From DASUCS01 sp041166745 (GTDB lineage: Bacteria > Actinomycetota > Acidimicrobiia > Acidimicrobiales > JACDCH01), in NCBI GenBank assembly GCA_041166745.1, contig JBEEGH010000030.1, positions 1 through 33,860 on the forward strand: a stretch of 33,860 nt of DNA. Direction: 5' to 3'. How positions within the stretch are numbered: the first letter of the stretch is position 1; each line of letters begins with the position of its first letter. Positions 23,055-31,049 of the stretch are shown here, piece by piece. Made by a program: the position numbers and the translations under genes. The notes beneath the pieces are model-generated. The model did no database searches. It worked only from the letters and a program-made list of their open reading frames with translations, and had not been told where the DNA came from.

Positions 23055-24571
23055 CGCCCCCGCAGGGGACGCAGACGGCGGCGGCGCGGTGGGGCCTCGA
23101 TGGGCTGCAGCGGCATCGCGAGTGGCTCCGCTGGAGTCGGACCGACGGCCGATCGGGGGAAGCTCGGCAGCTCACTCGCCGGTTGCGCGAGGTCGCTCCG
23201 GAACACCGGCCCGTTGCTGGCGTCGGTGCCGTCATCGGCCCCGACCCCGGCCGCCGACCGGAGCCGGACTCGGCGGCGAGCCTGCTCGGCCGACGAGGAG
23301 GGATCGGGTGGTCGAGCCCGCAGTGGCTCTCGCCGGCGAGCCGGACGACGGGGCTCGGGCGAGGGTTCGTCCTCGACGTCGCCGTCGACGTCGACGTCGG
23401 CCTCGGGATCGTCCTCGTCCTCAGGCTCGACCGCGAGCTCGTCTTCCGGTTCGAGCTCCTCGGTGTGGGTGTCCGCCCCCGGAGCGTCGTCGCCCCAGGA
23501 CAATTTCAGTCCGTCATCCCAGGGGGGTTCTGCTTCCAGCGGCTGATCGACCAACAGCGGCTCATCGACCAACAACGGCTCATCGACCAAGAGCGACTCG
23601 TCGACCAAGAGCGACTCGTCGACCAACAGCGGCTCGTCGACCAACAGCGGCTCATCGACCAACAGCGGCTCGGGTGGCCGGGGTTGGACGACGGGACGCG
23701 GAAACAACACCACGGGCTTCTTCGCGGCCTTGCGAGCGATCGCCGCATTGCGGCGCGTCGCCCTTTCGGCCTCGGACTCCATGCGTGCCACCGCGGCACG
23801 CCGAGCGGAAGCAACACGCTTCGACGCCTGTCGAGACGACGAACGTCGCGCGGTCGTCGGCAGCTTCGCCTTGGCTTTCGTCGCCCTGGGACGCCCCGCG
23901 GACTTCGTCGAGCTCGATGCCTTCGACGCGCTCGACGCACGCCGAGTGGGCTCGCGGAACCCCAGCTGCGTGGCCAACCGACCACGCGCGCGAAGAGCGC
24001 TCGCAGTTTCGTCGTATTCCCACACCGCCTCGCTCTCGCGGCCGCGAAGCGTGTACTTGATGGTGATGAGCCACATCCCTTCGGTGAGCTGACGGGCGCG
24101 CCAGGCCTTGTCGAGCTCTTCACGCGGATCCGCCAGCCCACGCTCGGCCAGGTTGCGGTACACGGAATCACCGAGGGTCGCGCCGGACAAACCGACGCGC
24201 TGCTTCGTCATACGAGTCGCTCGCGCGGCTCGGATGACTTCGGCTTGCTCGGCGAGCACCGGCACCGCGAAGCGAGATACCCAGGTCGCGTCGACCCCGG
24301 CCTCACGTGCGACCTGCTCGATCGTGCGGCCCCGCCGTAGGCGGGCCTGCACCTCGCGAACCGACAGGGCGCTCTCCTGCCGCTTCGACGACGCCTTGGC
24401 ATCGGCCTGCGCGGCGCTTTCCTCGGCGATGAGGGCTCGCAGCTCCTCGACGGCGGACATCACCGAATCATCGAGCTGAACGACGAACCCGCCTGACTTC
24501 GCGCCGCGACGCACGCTGAATATCAAGCCTCGATGGTCGGTGGTGAACCCCACCAAGTGCAGCTGTTGCAC
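23051..24571 (-). CDS. sepH: Septation protein SepH (DUF3071)
   Basis: 506 residues, GTG start. SepH binds FtsZ and promotes Z-ring assembly in actinobacteria. The N-terminal conserved domain (about 1-185) reads LHLVGFTTDHRGLIFSVRRG, then SVREVQARLRRGRTIEQVAR with a helix-turn-helix (EQVAREAGVDATWVSRFAVP), and GMWLITIKYTLRGRESEAVW. The rest is low complexity and probably disordered: a Lys/Arg/Ala/Ser-rich part (about 200-290), seven LLVDEP-type hexapeptides, a long acidic stretch, and an Arg/Pro-rich tail. The tail is longer than the usual roughly 340 residues. Its stop overlaps queG. Confidence 0.88.
   Translation of the reverse strand: MQQLHLVGFTTDHRGLIFSVRRGAKSGGFVVQLDDSVMSAVEELRALIAEESAAQADAKASSKRQESALSVREVQARLRRGRTIEQVAREAGVDATWVSRFAVPVLAEQAEVIRAARATRMTKQRVGLSGATLGDSVYRNLAERGLADPREELDKAWRARQLTEGMWLITIKYTLRGRESEAVWEYDETASALRARGRLATQLGFREPTRRASSASKASSSTKSAGRPRATKAKAKLPTTARRSSSRQASKRVASARRAAVARMESEAERATRRNAAIARKAAKKPVVLFPRPVVQPRPPEPLLVDEPLLVDEPLLVDESLLVDESLLVDEPLLVDEPLLVDQPLEAEPPWDDGLKLSWGDDAPGADTHTEELEPEDELAVEPEDEDDPEADVDVDGDVEDEPSPEPRRPARRREPLRARPPDPSSSAEQARRRVRLRSAAGVGADDGTDASNGPVFRSDLAQPASELPSFPRSAVGPTPAEPLAMPLQPIEAPPRRRRLRPLRGR
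23547..23672. repeat. Seven-copy 18-base tandem repeat inside sepH
   Basis: Copies begin every 18 bases (23547, 23565, 23583, 23601, 23619, 23637, 23655) with a TCGACCAA core. They encode LLVDEP-type hexapeptides (variants DES and DQP) in the disordered linker of SepH. Period is a multiple of three, so copy-number changes keep the frame. Confidence 0.9.
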
Positions 24572-24634
24572 GTTCGCGTGACCCCAGAGGGCAGACCCGG
24601 GCCCGTCGGGCCGTACGTGACGGACCGTAGCATT

Positions 24635-24847
24635 TCACTCACCTTCTGCTCGACGATGGCGCAGCGCAGGCGCCAATCCGCCCTTCTGGAGCAGCCGAAG
24701 CGCCCGCACGTCCTCGACGTCGATCACCACCGCACCACCGTCGTCGCGGGTGCACAGGTAGGTCACGATGCAGTCGGAGCAGGCGCTGGTGCCCGCCATC
24801 ACACAGTCGTCGCAGTCGATTCGCAGCACCGATTCGCTCAGATCCAT
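24635..24847 (-). CDS. Cys-rich mini-protein, probable metal binding
   Basis: 70 residues, ATG start. Five cysteines are grouped as CDDC, CSDC and a later single C (RIDCDDCVMAGTSACSDCIV), a spacing suited to zinc or an Fe-S cluster. The C-terminal half VVIDVEDVRALRLLQKGGLA followed by PALRHRR is conserved-looking. Similar mini-proteins occur near sepH in other actinobacteria as far as I recall; function unknown. The sepH start follows after 63 bases and the GT87 stop lies 35 bases before this ATG. Confidence 0.72.
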   Translation of the reverse strand: MDLSESVLRIDCDDCVMAGTSACSDCIVTYLCTRDDGGAVVIDVEDVRALRLLQKGGLAPALRHRRAEGE

Positions 24848-24882
24848 GCCCCGATACTCGCCAAGGGGTGTGACAGTCAGGC

Positions 24883-26193
24883 TCAGTCGACGAGGACGAT
24901 CTGCTCCTTCGGCGCTCGCTTCCAGGCCCACAGCGCCAGCGCGCCGATGGCCAGGGTCAGGACGTCGCGGACCAAGAGAACGACGAGCGCCGCGTCTTTC
25001 TTGTAGAAGAGCGCGTCCCAGAACCAGATGGGGAACTCGAGGTGAGCCAGCACGGTGGTCACCGCCAGGAGCCCGACTGCTGGCGCGGCCAGCCGGGGCA
25101 CCAGGGCCATAGCGACCGCACCGAGGGCGATGAGCCAGAGGACGTACTGCGGCGAGTACACCCGACCCACTCCGACGAGGAGGCTCATCGCGCCGAAGAG
25201 AAGCAGGGTGACGCGCCGGAGGTCGCCCACGCGAGTGCGGACGGCCAGTCCGATCGCTCCGACGACCACCGCCAAGGAGGCGGCGTTCGAGATCGTCTTC
25301 AGGAGAGTCGACGCCGGCGCGACCGCGTCCCATGCCCGGTGGCTCGATGCCACGACGACTGGATAGTCGACGAGTCGCTGCGCGGCGAGCAAGCCGGCCC
25401 CCCAGATGCTCTCCGCTTGGACGCCGCGCTCGGTGTGGTACTGGATGACGCTGACGTACACGTTGGGTAGGACGTCGATGAAGGGAACCAGTGCCACCAC
25501 GACACCCGCGGTGAACGACCCGACCAGCAGGCGTCGCCGATCGCGCGGCGCGACGAAGAACAGCATCGGCAGCAGCAACGCCGGCACCAACTTCACCGCG
25601 GTACCGAGTGCGATCAGCAAGCCGACGTGACCCCAGCGGCCCGCGAGCGCGCGCTCGATTGCCCACACCAACACGACCGCGACGACGATGTCGAATCGCG
25701 TGTACGCGACCGGGCCGAGCGCGGGTATGAGGACGAACCACGTGACGGCTCCCCACCACGAACCCGTGCGTTTGGCGATGCGTACAAGTCCGAACAGGCC
25801 CACCGCGTCGAACAAGATCATGAAGATGATGAACTCGGTGCGGTACGAGACGGCGCGGATGTAGCGCGGCGCCATCATGATCGGAATGGCCGCGGGCGGA
25901 TACTCCATTCGCAGCGTCGGGCCGTACGGACTCGAGTCCTCGTGGCGCATCGCCCAAGTGAGTTCGTCATAGCGCCCCACGTCGCCCGTACCGTCGGCGT
26001 GGTTGGGGCCGTAGAAGTCAGGATGATCGGCTACGTAGCCCGCAATGCCTCGGCTCAACACAAACGCAAGCAACACGAGAACCAGCGCCCACCGCCGTCG
26101 ACGCAACCGCGACGTAGACGCGATGGCCTCCGCCTCCTCGACGACGAATGGGTCGTCGACTACGTCGTCGCTGAGCTCCCTCGAGAGGGTCAA
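24883..26193 (-). CDS. GT87-type polyprenyl-phosphate mannosyltransferase
   Basis: 436 residues from TTG 26193, which overlaps the stop of the NYN gene as TTGA. About ten transmembrane helices. GT-C glycosyltransferases of this family (DUF2029, including PimE and the mycobacterial LAM alpha-1,2-mannosyltransferase) use polyprenyl-phospho-mannose outside the membrane. The first loop DHPDFYGPNHADGTGDVGRY, then MEYPPAAIP, carries acidic residues typical of the catalytic loop. FDIVVAVVLVWAIERAL and GTAVKLVPALLLP are characteristic. Its presence a few genes from the PimB'-like gene suggests a role in mannolipids. The frame is open further upstream inside the NYN gene; the coupled TTG is my choice. 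Confidence 0.78.
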   Translation of the reverse strand: MTLSRELSDDVVDDPFVVEEAEAIASTSRLRRRRWALVLVLLAFVLSRGIAGYVADHPDFYGPNHADGTGDVGRYDELTWAMRHEDSSPYGPTLRMEYPPAAIPIMMAPRYIRAVSYRTEFIIFMILFDAVGLFGLVRIAKRTGSWWGAVTWFVLIPALGPVAYTRFDIVVAVVLVWAIERALAGRWGHVGLLIALGTAVKLVPALLLPMLFFVAPRDRRRLLVGSFTAGVVVALVPFIDVLPNVYVSVIQYHTERGVQAESIWGAGLLAAQRLVDYPVVVASSHRAWDAVAPASTLLKTISNAASLAVVVGAIGLAVRTRVGDLRRVTLLLFGAMSLLVGVGRVYSPQYVLWLIALGAVAMALVPRLAAPAVGLLAVTTVLAHLEFPIWFWDALFYKKDAALVVLLVRDVLTLAIGALALWAWKRAPKEQIVLVD

Positions 26194-27515
26194 CGGCGCA
26201 GAGCGCCGAGCAACTGGCGGGCGCCGATGACGTTGGCGCCGCGGCGGCGAGCACCATCGCGGACCCGATGATCGCTCGAAGCCACGATCACCGGCCTGCG
26301 TTGAGGAGCAGCGTCGACGAGCTCGAGCAGCACATCGTCGGCCTCTACCCCCGAGGCCGAGAAGCGAACACGTACGGCCGGGCGAACGGGACGATCCGCG
26401 ATGTGATCGACGTCTGCGCCGTCGAACACCACCTCGACCTCCACGCCCGTCCGAGCGTGGAGCTCGGCCAGCGCGTCGACCAGCCGGGTTCGCTGGCGAG
26501 CGATTGGATCCTGATACCACGCCGCTTGGGAGATGTTGTAGCCATCGACGAGTAACAGCGCTCCAGGGGCACGGACGAGGTGATCGACGGCCTCGACCGC
26601 ATCATCGGTGACACCAAGCGGAAGCCGCAACGCCACCCGCGACACGGACGGCACGGCCGCCGGCGCCAACGCGGGTGCAGGTGCAGTTGCGGGCGCGCGA
26701 GATTCGGCGGCCGGCGGTGCGAGCAACTGCGATGCGGCCGCCAACGCGCCCGACAACAACTCCGCCGCATGGGCGGCATCGGCGACGAGCGACGAGAGTC
26801 GCGCATCGGCCGGTGGCGCGTTCGTCACCGCAGGCGCAACCGGTGAGACCGGCGCGACAACGGCGCGTTCCACGGGCACGACGACTTCGGCGTCGCGCAT
26901 GCGGAGCTCGTGACGCGCGTGACGCAAGTCTGCCGAGCGCTGCGCGAGCTCGGCCTCGACCTCCTTCAGCCGACGGACGGCCGCGTTGCGCTGCTGCGTG
27001 AGCTCCTCGATGGTGGTGACGACACGAGCGAACTCTGCTTCGGCGTGTTCGCGGCGCGCGCGCTCGTGCGCGAGCTCTTCGACCGCCTGCGCGGTCTCAC
27101 GAGTTCGCCCCGTGAGGGCCACCTCGGCGCGACGGGCGCGGTCCTCGGCACCGGCCAGCCGCCGCTGCAACTCGCGCTCAGCACGCTCCTCGTGCAGCGC
27201 GTGCTCCTGTTCCTGCTGGCCCTTGCGCAGCTCGTCGAGGCGCGCCTCCCAGCCGTCGGGCCGCGTGAGCCACAACCAGCCCGCCTCCCCCACCGCGTCC
27301 TCGGTGAGGTGACTGGCCACTCGCTCACGAAAGGCATCGTCCTCCTCGACGACACGCCGTGCGATGTCGAGGGCCGGCGCGGGAAGGCGAGCGAATCGAA
27401 GGTAGCGACGCAGTTGCGCGGGCGCGGGCTGCGTTGGCTCGGCGGCCTCACCTTCGCGAGCAACCTTCATCACGGCCTCGAGCGCCGGCTTCAACAACGT
27501 CGTCGGTGCGCTCAC
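26190..27515 (-). CDS. NYN (YacP-like PIN) domain protein with coiled coil
   Basis: 441 residues from GTG 27515, overlapping the zinc-ribbon stop (GTGA). Three parts: an N-terminal helical domain (about 1-90, LRRYLRFARLPAPALDIARR); a charged coiled coil (about 95-210, many RRLKEVEAELAQR-like stretches) followed by an Ala/Pro linker; and a C-terminal YacP/NYN nuclease domain (about 318-441). The nuclease part shows ALLLVDGYNISQAAW with the first acidic residue, VEVVFDGAD, SGVEADDVLLELV and VIVASSDHRVRDGA, the PIN-fold acidic set. It is likely an RNA endonuclease or RNA-binding protein; target unknown. Confidence 0.83.
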   Translation of the reverse strand: MSAPTTLLKPALEAVMKVAREGEAAEPTQPAPAQLRRYLRFARLPAPALDIARRVVEEDDAFRERVASHLTEDAVGEAGWLWLTRPDGWEARLDELRKGQQEQEHALHEERAERELQRRLAGAEDRARRAEVALTGRTRETAQAVEELAHERARREHAEAEFARVVTTIEELTQQRNAAVRRLKEVEAELAQRSADLRHARHELRMRDAEVVVPVERAVVAPVSPVAPAVTNAPPADARLSSLVADAAHAAELLSGALAAASQLLAPPAAESRAPATAPAPALAPAAVPSVSRVALRLPLGVTDDAVEAVDHLVRAPGALLLVDGYNISQAAWYQDPIARQRTRLVDALAELHARTGVEVEVVFDGADVDHIADRPVRPAVRVRFSASGVEADDVLLELVDAAPQRRPVIVASSDHRVRDGARRRGANVIGARQLLGALRR

Positions 27516-27736
27516 GACACCGTGTCCTCTTCGAGCTGCTCGACGTTGCCACCGGTGCCGCACCACCGGCAGGAGATCTCTTCGACTACTTCCGAGAGCA
27601 CCTCTTCATCCTCGACCGCGAGCTCTCCACCGACCGTGTAGTGATGAAAGGCGCGACTGCGGCGAGTGCTGACGACGTCGAAGCGAGTGAGGTTGCCGCA
27701 CGCCGTGCATCGGTAGCGGATGAGCTTGCCGACCAC
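27512..27736 (-). CDS. Small zinc-ribbon protein
   Basis: 74 residues from GTG 27736. Two cysteine pairs, CTAC (about residue 10) and CRWC (about 57), would bind one zinc. Between them lie a basic patch (STRRSRAFHHYTVGG) and an acidic stretch (EDEEVLSEVVEEI). First gene of the long minus-strand run, coupled to the NYN ribonuclease-like gene by a 4-base overlap, suggesting an RNA-related partner role. A TACTCT hexamer lies 7 bases before the start with no ribosome binding site. Confidence 0.75.
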   Translation of the reverse strand: MVGKLIRYRCTACGNLTRFDVVSTRRSRAFHHYTVGGELAVEDEEVLSEVVEEISCRWCGTGGNVEQLEEDTVS

Positions 27737-27743
27737 CTGCGTG

Positions 27744-27749
27744 AGAGTA
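27744..27749 (-). promoter_or_regulatory. Candidate -10 element heading the long minus-strand run
   Basis: TACTCT (TANNNT type) ends 7 bases before the GTG at 27736, predicting a leaderless transcript. It lies in the 69-base divergent gap with the DnaQ-UvrC gene. The -35 is not convincing. Confidence 0.38.
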
Positions 27750-27805
27750 GTGGCCGATCCCCAACGTGCTTGCTCGTCGAACGCTTGTTCGACCACACTG
27801 TGGGG

Positions 27806-29461
27806 GTGCGGGTTCTCGCTGGTCAACGATCCTTCGACGACCTCGGGAGTCCGCTGCACGGCGTGACATTTTGCGTCGTCGATCTCGAGACCACCGGAGG
27901 ATCCGCGGCCGACTGCGGCATCACCGAGATCGGAGCGGTTCGGCTGCGGGGCGGCGAATGCCTCGGGACGTTTCAGACCCTGGTCAACCCCGGGTGCGCG
28001 ATTCCCCCGTCGATCAGGTTCCTCACGGGCATCACCGAGGCGATGATCATGCCCGCGCCGCGAATCGAGGCGGTGTTGCCCTCCCTCATCGAGTTCATCG
28101 GCGGCAGTGTGCTCGTCGGCCACAACCTGCGCTTCGATGTCTCGTTCCTCGATGCGGCATTGACACGATCTGGCAACCCGAGGCTCGGCAACACCTTCAT
28201 CGACACATGTGCTCTCGCTCGCCGCTTGGTCCGTGAGGACGTCCCCGACTGCAAGCTGGGCACGCTGGCGTCCCGGTTTCGCCTCGACCATCGACCAACG
28301 CATCGAGCGCTCGACGACGCGCTCGCCACGGGGGATCTGTTGCACCTCCTGCTCGAACGGGCCTCGGCCTACGGCGTGCTCGGGCTCGACGACCTCGTCT
28401 CGTTGCCCAAGATGGGTGGCCATCCTCAAGCGCCGAAACTTCGGCTCACCACGGAACTGCCGCGGGCGGCCGGTGTGTACATGTTCCGAGATCGGGTCGG
28501 CCGGCCCCTGTACGTCGGCAAGGCGAGCAACCTGCGGAGCCGGGTCCGCTCGTACTTCTCGTCCGACGACCGTCGCAAGATCGGGCCGATGCTTCGCGAG
28601 ACCCACTCGATCGATCACATCGTGTGCCGCTCCACGCTCGAGGCCGCCGTGCTCGAGTCGCGGCTGATCGCGAGCCAACTCCCCCGCTACAACCGTCAGG
28701 GCACCGGCCGTCGGCGCTACGTCTACGTGAAGCTCACGATGAACGAACCGTTTCCGCGGCTGTCGATCGTGCGTGTGCCGAAGGCTGACGGAGGCTTGTA
28801 CCTCGGTCCGGTGTCGTCTTCGCGCGTCGCAGGCCTACTCATCGACGCCATCGAGAGCGTCGTTCCGCTCCGACGTTGCCGTGCTCCGGTGCGTGAGGGC
28901 CGACCGATCCGGACTGCGCCGTGCGCCGCCGCGCAACTCGGCGCGGCGCTGTGCCCGTGCGCCGGCGACATCACCGCAGCGCGATACGGCGACGTCGTCG
29001 ACGTCGCGCGCCGTGGCCTGACGAGTCAGCCGGCGCTGCTGCTCGAGCCATTGGACGCCCGCATGCAGGCGCTGGCGAGCGCCGAACGCTTCGAGGAGGC
29101 TGCCGACGTGCGCGACCGCGCGGCGGCGCTGGCGAGTGCTCTGTTCCGTCAGCGCCGCCGTGAACAACTCCGACGCAGCGGCACGATCGAGCTCGACCTC
29201 GGGAACGGCAGCCGGGTCGAGCTCGACGGCGGACGCCTGCTGCGGGCCTGGACCGTCGGCGAGCTGGCGTTGGGTGTCGCCTGCGAACCACCCGCAGCGA
29301 GCACCACGAGCTGGGTTCCCGCCGCGTTGGCAGACGAGCTCTCGTGCGTCGCGACCTGGCTGGATCGGAACGCTCGCAAGGTGAGGCTCGTGCGCTGCGA
29401 CGGCACGCTCGCCTCCATCCTCCCCGCGGTGCCCGAGATGCACGGCCCCGGTAGCGTCTGA
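27806..29461 (+). CDS. DEDD exonuclease fused to UvrC/Cho-type GIY-YIG nuclease
   Basis: 551 residues from GTG 27806 (GTG 27800 is equally possible). The N-terminal DnaQ-like 3'-5' exonuclease (about 15-180) has DLETTGG, GHNLRFDVSFLDA and HRALDDALATGD, the DEDDh acidic residues and histidine. A GIY-YIG domain follows (about 220-300): GVYMFRDRVGRPLYVGKASN, then LRSRVRSYF, as in UvrC N-terminal and Cho nucleases. The remainder has UvrC-like phrases (LESRLIASQLPRYN, CPCAGD, ERFEEAADVRDRAA, a UvrB-interacting UVR-type motif). It probably acts in DNA repair. This fusion is known in actinobacteria and should not be read as polymerase III epsilon. Confidence 0.9.
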   Translation: MRVLAGQRSFDDLGSPLHGVTFCVVDLETTGGSAADCGITEIGAVRLRGGECLGTFQTLVNPGCAIPPSIRFLTGITEAMIMPAPRIEAVLPSLIEFIGGSVLVGHNLRFDVSFLDAALTRSGNPRLGNTFIDTCALARRLVREDVPDCKLGTLASRFRLDHRPTHRALDDALATGDLLHLLLERASAYGVLGLDDLVSLPKMGGHPQAPKLRLTTELPRAAGVYMFRDRVGRPLYVGKASNLRSRVRSYFSSDDRRKIGPMLRETHSIDHIVCRSTLEAAVLESRLIASQLPRYNRQGTGRRRYVYVKLTMNEPFPRLSIVRVPKADGGLYLGPVSSSRVAGLLIDAIESVVPLRRCRAPVREGRPIRTAPCAAAQLGAALCPCAGDITAARYGDVVDVARRGLTSQPALLLEPLDARMQALASAERFEEAADVRDRAAALASALFRQRRREQLRRSGTIELDLGNGSRVELDGGRLLRAWTVGELALGVACEPPAASTTSWVPAALADELSCVATWLDRNARKVRLVRCDGTLASILPAVPEMHGPGSV

Positions 29462-29463
29462 GC

Positions 29464-30000
29464 GTGCTGCACGACCTGTTCGTAGCGCTTGTCGTCTTCG
29501 GAGTCACGTCGTTTGTGTTCTTCGCCGGTGCCTTGACCTATGCGCGGTGGCGCCTCCGCAAGCAGCTGCGTGTGCGCCCGTCGACCAGGAGTGGCGCGCC
29601 GACGGCATGGCTCGTGTCGACGAGCGAGCCGGCCCGTCTCCACCGCCGCCTGCGCAAGGCCGCGACGACCGCCCGCCTCGCAGGCACTCGGGGCGGCGCG
29701 TCCATCGCAGACCTCGCGAACGAGATCGAGGACCACGCCGTGGCGCTCGAAGCCCACCTCGTGCTGCTCAGCCGCATGTGGCGGCGTGAGCGTCAGGCCC
29801 GGAAGCAACTCGTGACGCAGGTCGCGCAACTCGAAGTGCTGACGGGTCGCCTGGCGACGAGCGCCGTCGAAGTCGATCGGCCTCGGGCGCTGGGCGCGGG
29901 CTCGCCCGATGCGCTCGCGGAGTTGACCGAGCGCATCGACGCCCTCGACGCCGCTCGCCAGGAGCTGACCGCCCTCGAGCGCAGCTGGAACCTCAGCTAG
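29464..30000 (+). CDS. Membrane-anchored coiled-coil protein
   Basis: 178 residues from GTG 29464, two bases after the nuclease stop. One N-terminal membrane helix (about 5-27, LFVALVVFGVTSFVFFAGAL) is followed by a basic patch and a mostly helical cytosolic part with heptad-like regions (about 78-125 and 145-175). No family recognised. The tight spacing suggests co-transcription with the repair nuclease. It converges on trpD with 11 bases between stops and no obvious terminator. Confidence 0.7.
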   Translation: MLHDLFVALVVFGVTSFVFFAGALTYARWRLRKQLRVRPSTRSGAPTAWLVSTSEPARLHRRLRKAATTARLAGTRGGASIADLANEIEDHAVALEAHLVLLSRMWRRERQARKQLVTQVAQLEVLTGRLATSAVEVDRPRALGAGSPDALAELTERIDALDAARQELTALERSWNLS

Positions 30001-30011
30001 CAGTCGGCTTC

Positions 30012-31049
30012 TCAGGCGTTGGAGATCTCGACGAGTTTGTCGAGGGCGCCCGCCGCTCGACCGTCGTCGATCGCCGCGGCGGCGGCCGACAGTCCTTCGG
30101 CGAGATCCGACGCTTTACCGGCGGCGATCAACCCCGCGGCGGCATTGAGCACGACGATGTCGCGCTGTGGGCCCGGTTCGCCGCCGAGGACGGCTCGGGT
30201 GGCGGCGACGTTCGCCGCGGCATCGCCGCCGCGCAACGCGGCCGGGTCTGCTCGTGAGATGCCGTGGGCGGCCGGGTCGAGCTCGTAGCGGCGCAGCTCG
30301 CCGTCTTCGCACAGCTCGACCACGGTGGAGGTCGTCGTGGTGGTGAGCTCATCGAGACCGTCATGACCGAACACCACCAGCGCGCGCTCTGAGCCTCGTG
30401 CCTTGAGGACACCGGCCATCTTCTCGGCCATCCGAGCGTCGCTCACCCCGAGCACTTGGCGGCGGACGCGCGCCGGGTTGGCCAGCGGACCGAGGAAGTT
30501 GAACACCGTCGGAACACCGAGCTCGCGGCGGGTCGGGCCCGTGTGCCGCATCGCCGGATGGAAGCGCGGCGCGTAGCAGAACCCGATGCCGGCCTTCTCG
30601 ACACAACGCGCCACCGCGGCAGGGTCCAGCTCGATCGCCACCCCGAGCGCCTCGAGCACGTCTGCGGAGCCGCACGCGGAGGATGCCGCGCGGTTCCCGT
30701 GCTTGCACACCTTGGCTCCAGCACCGGCGACCACGAAGGCGGCGATGGTCGAGACGTTGATGGAGTGGCTTCGATCGCCTCCGGTGCCGCACGTGTCGAT
30801 GACGCCGTCGAGATCGTTGAGCGGCACGTACTCGCTTGCGTCCTGCATGGCCGACAACAGGCCCGCCAGCTCCTCGACGGTCTCACCCTTCATGCGCAGT
30901 CCGACGATGAAGCCGGCGATCTGCGCTTGGGTGGCCTCGCCGGACAGGATTTCGGTCATCGCGGCCGCGGCCTGCTCGGTGGTCAGGTCCTCACCGGACG
31001 TCAACGGCCCAAGGACGCCCGGCCAACCGCCCAGATCGGAAAGCGTCAA
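30012..31049 (-). CDS. trpD: Anthranilate phosphoribosyltransferase
   Basis: 345 residues from TTG 31049. It joins anthranilate to PRPP in tryptophan synthesis. PRPP-binding motifs DTCGTGGDRSHSINVSTIAA and KHGNRAASSACGSADVLEAL, GIGFCYAPRFHPAM, and RRELGVPTVFNFLGPLANPA are all present. The TTG overlaps the whiB stop as TTGA, so trpD is coupled to a WhiB regulator rather than other trp genes. A stand-alone trpD is common in actinobacteria. An upstream in-frame start inside whiB is possible but the family homology begins at about LTLSDLGGWP. Confidence 0.93.
   Translation of the reverse strand: MTLSDLGGWPGVLGPLTSGEDLTTEQAAAAMTEILSGEATQAQIAGFIVGLRMKGETVEELAGLLSAMQDASEYVPLNDLDGVIDTCGTGGDRSHSINVSTIAAFVVAGAGAKVCKHGNRAASSACGSADVLEALGVAIELDPAAVARCVEKAGIGFCYAPRFHPAMRHTGPTRRELGVPTVFNFLGPLANPARVRRQVLGVSDARMAEKMAGVLKARGSERALVVFGHDGLDELTTTTTSTVVELCEDGELRRYELDPAAHGISRADPAALRGGDAAANVAATRAVLGGEPGPQRDIVVLNAAAGLIAAGKASDLAEGLSAAAAAIDDGRAAGALDKLVEISNA

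Noticed and set aside
23547..23672. Evenly spaced repeats considered as a short CRISPR array
   Set aside because: No spacers separate the units, the period is 18 bases, and the repeats are in frame inside sepH. No cas genes are present.
23183..24340. Plus-strand frame of 385 codons opposite sepH
   Set aside because: It contains only the antisense of the sepH repeats and Arg-rich sequence; SepH on the minus strand is recognisable.
27359..27805. Upstream extension of the DnaQ-UvrC reading frame
   Set aside because: The extension overlaps the zinc-ribbon and NYN genes antisense and has no exonuclease homology; family similarity begins near RSFDDLG.
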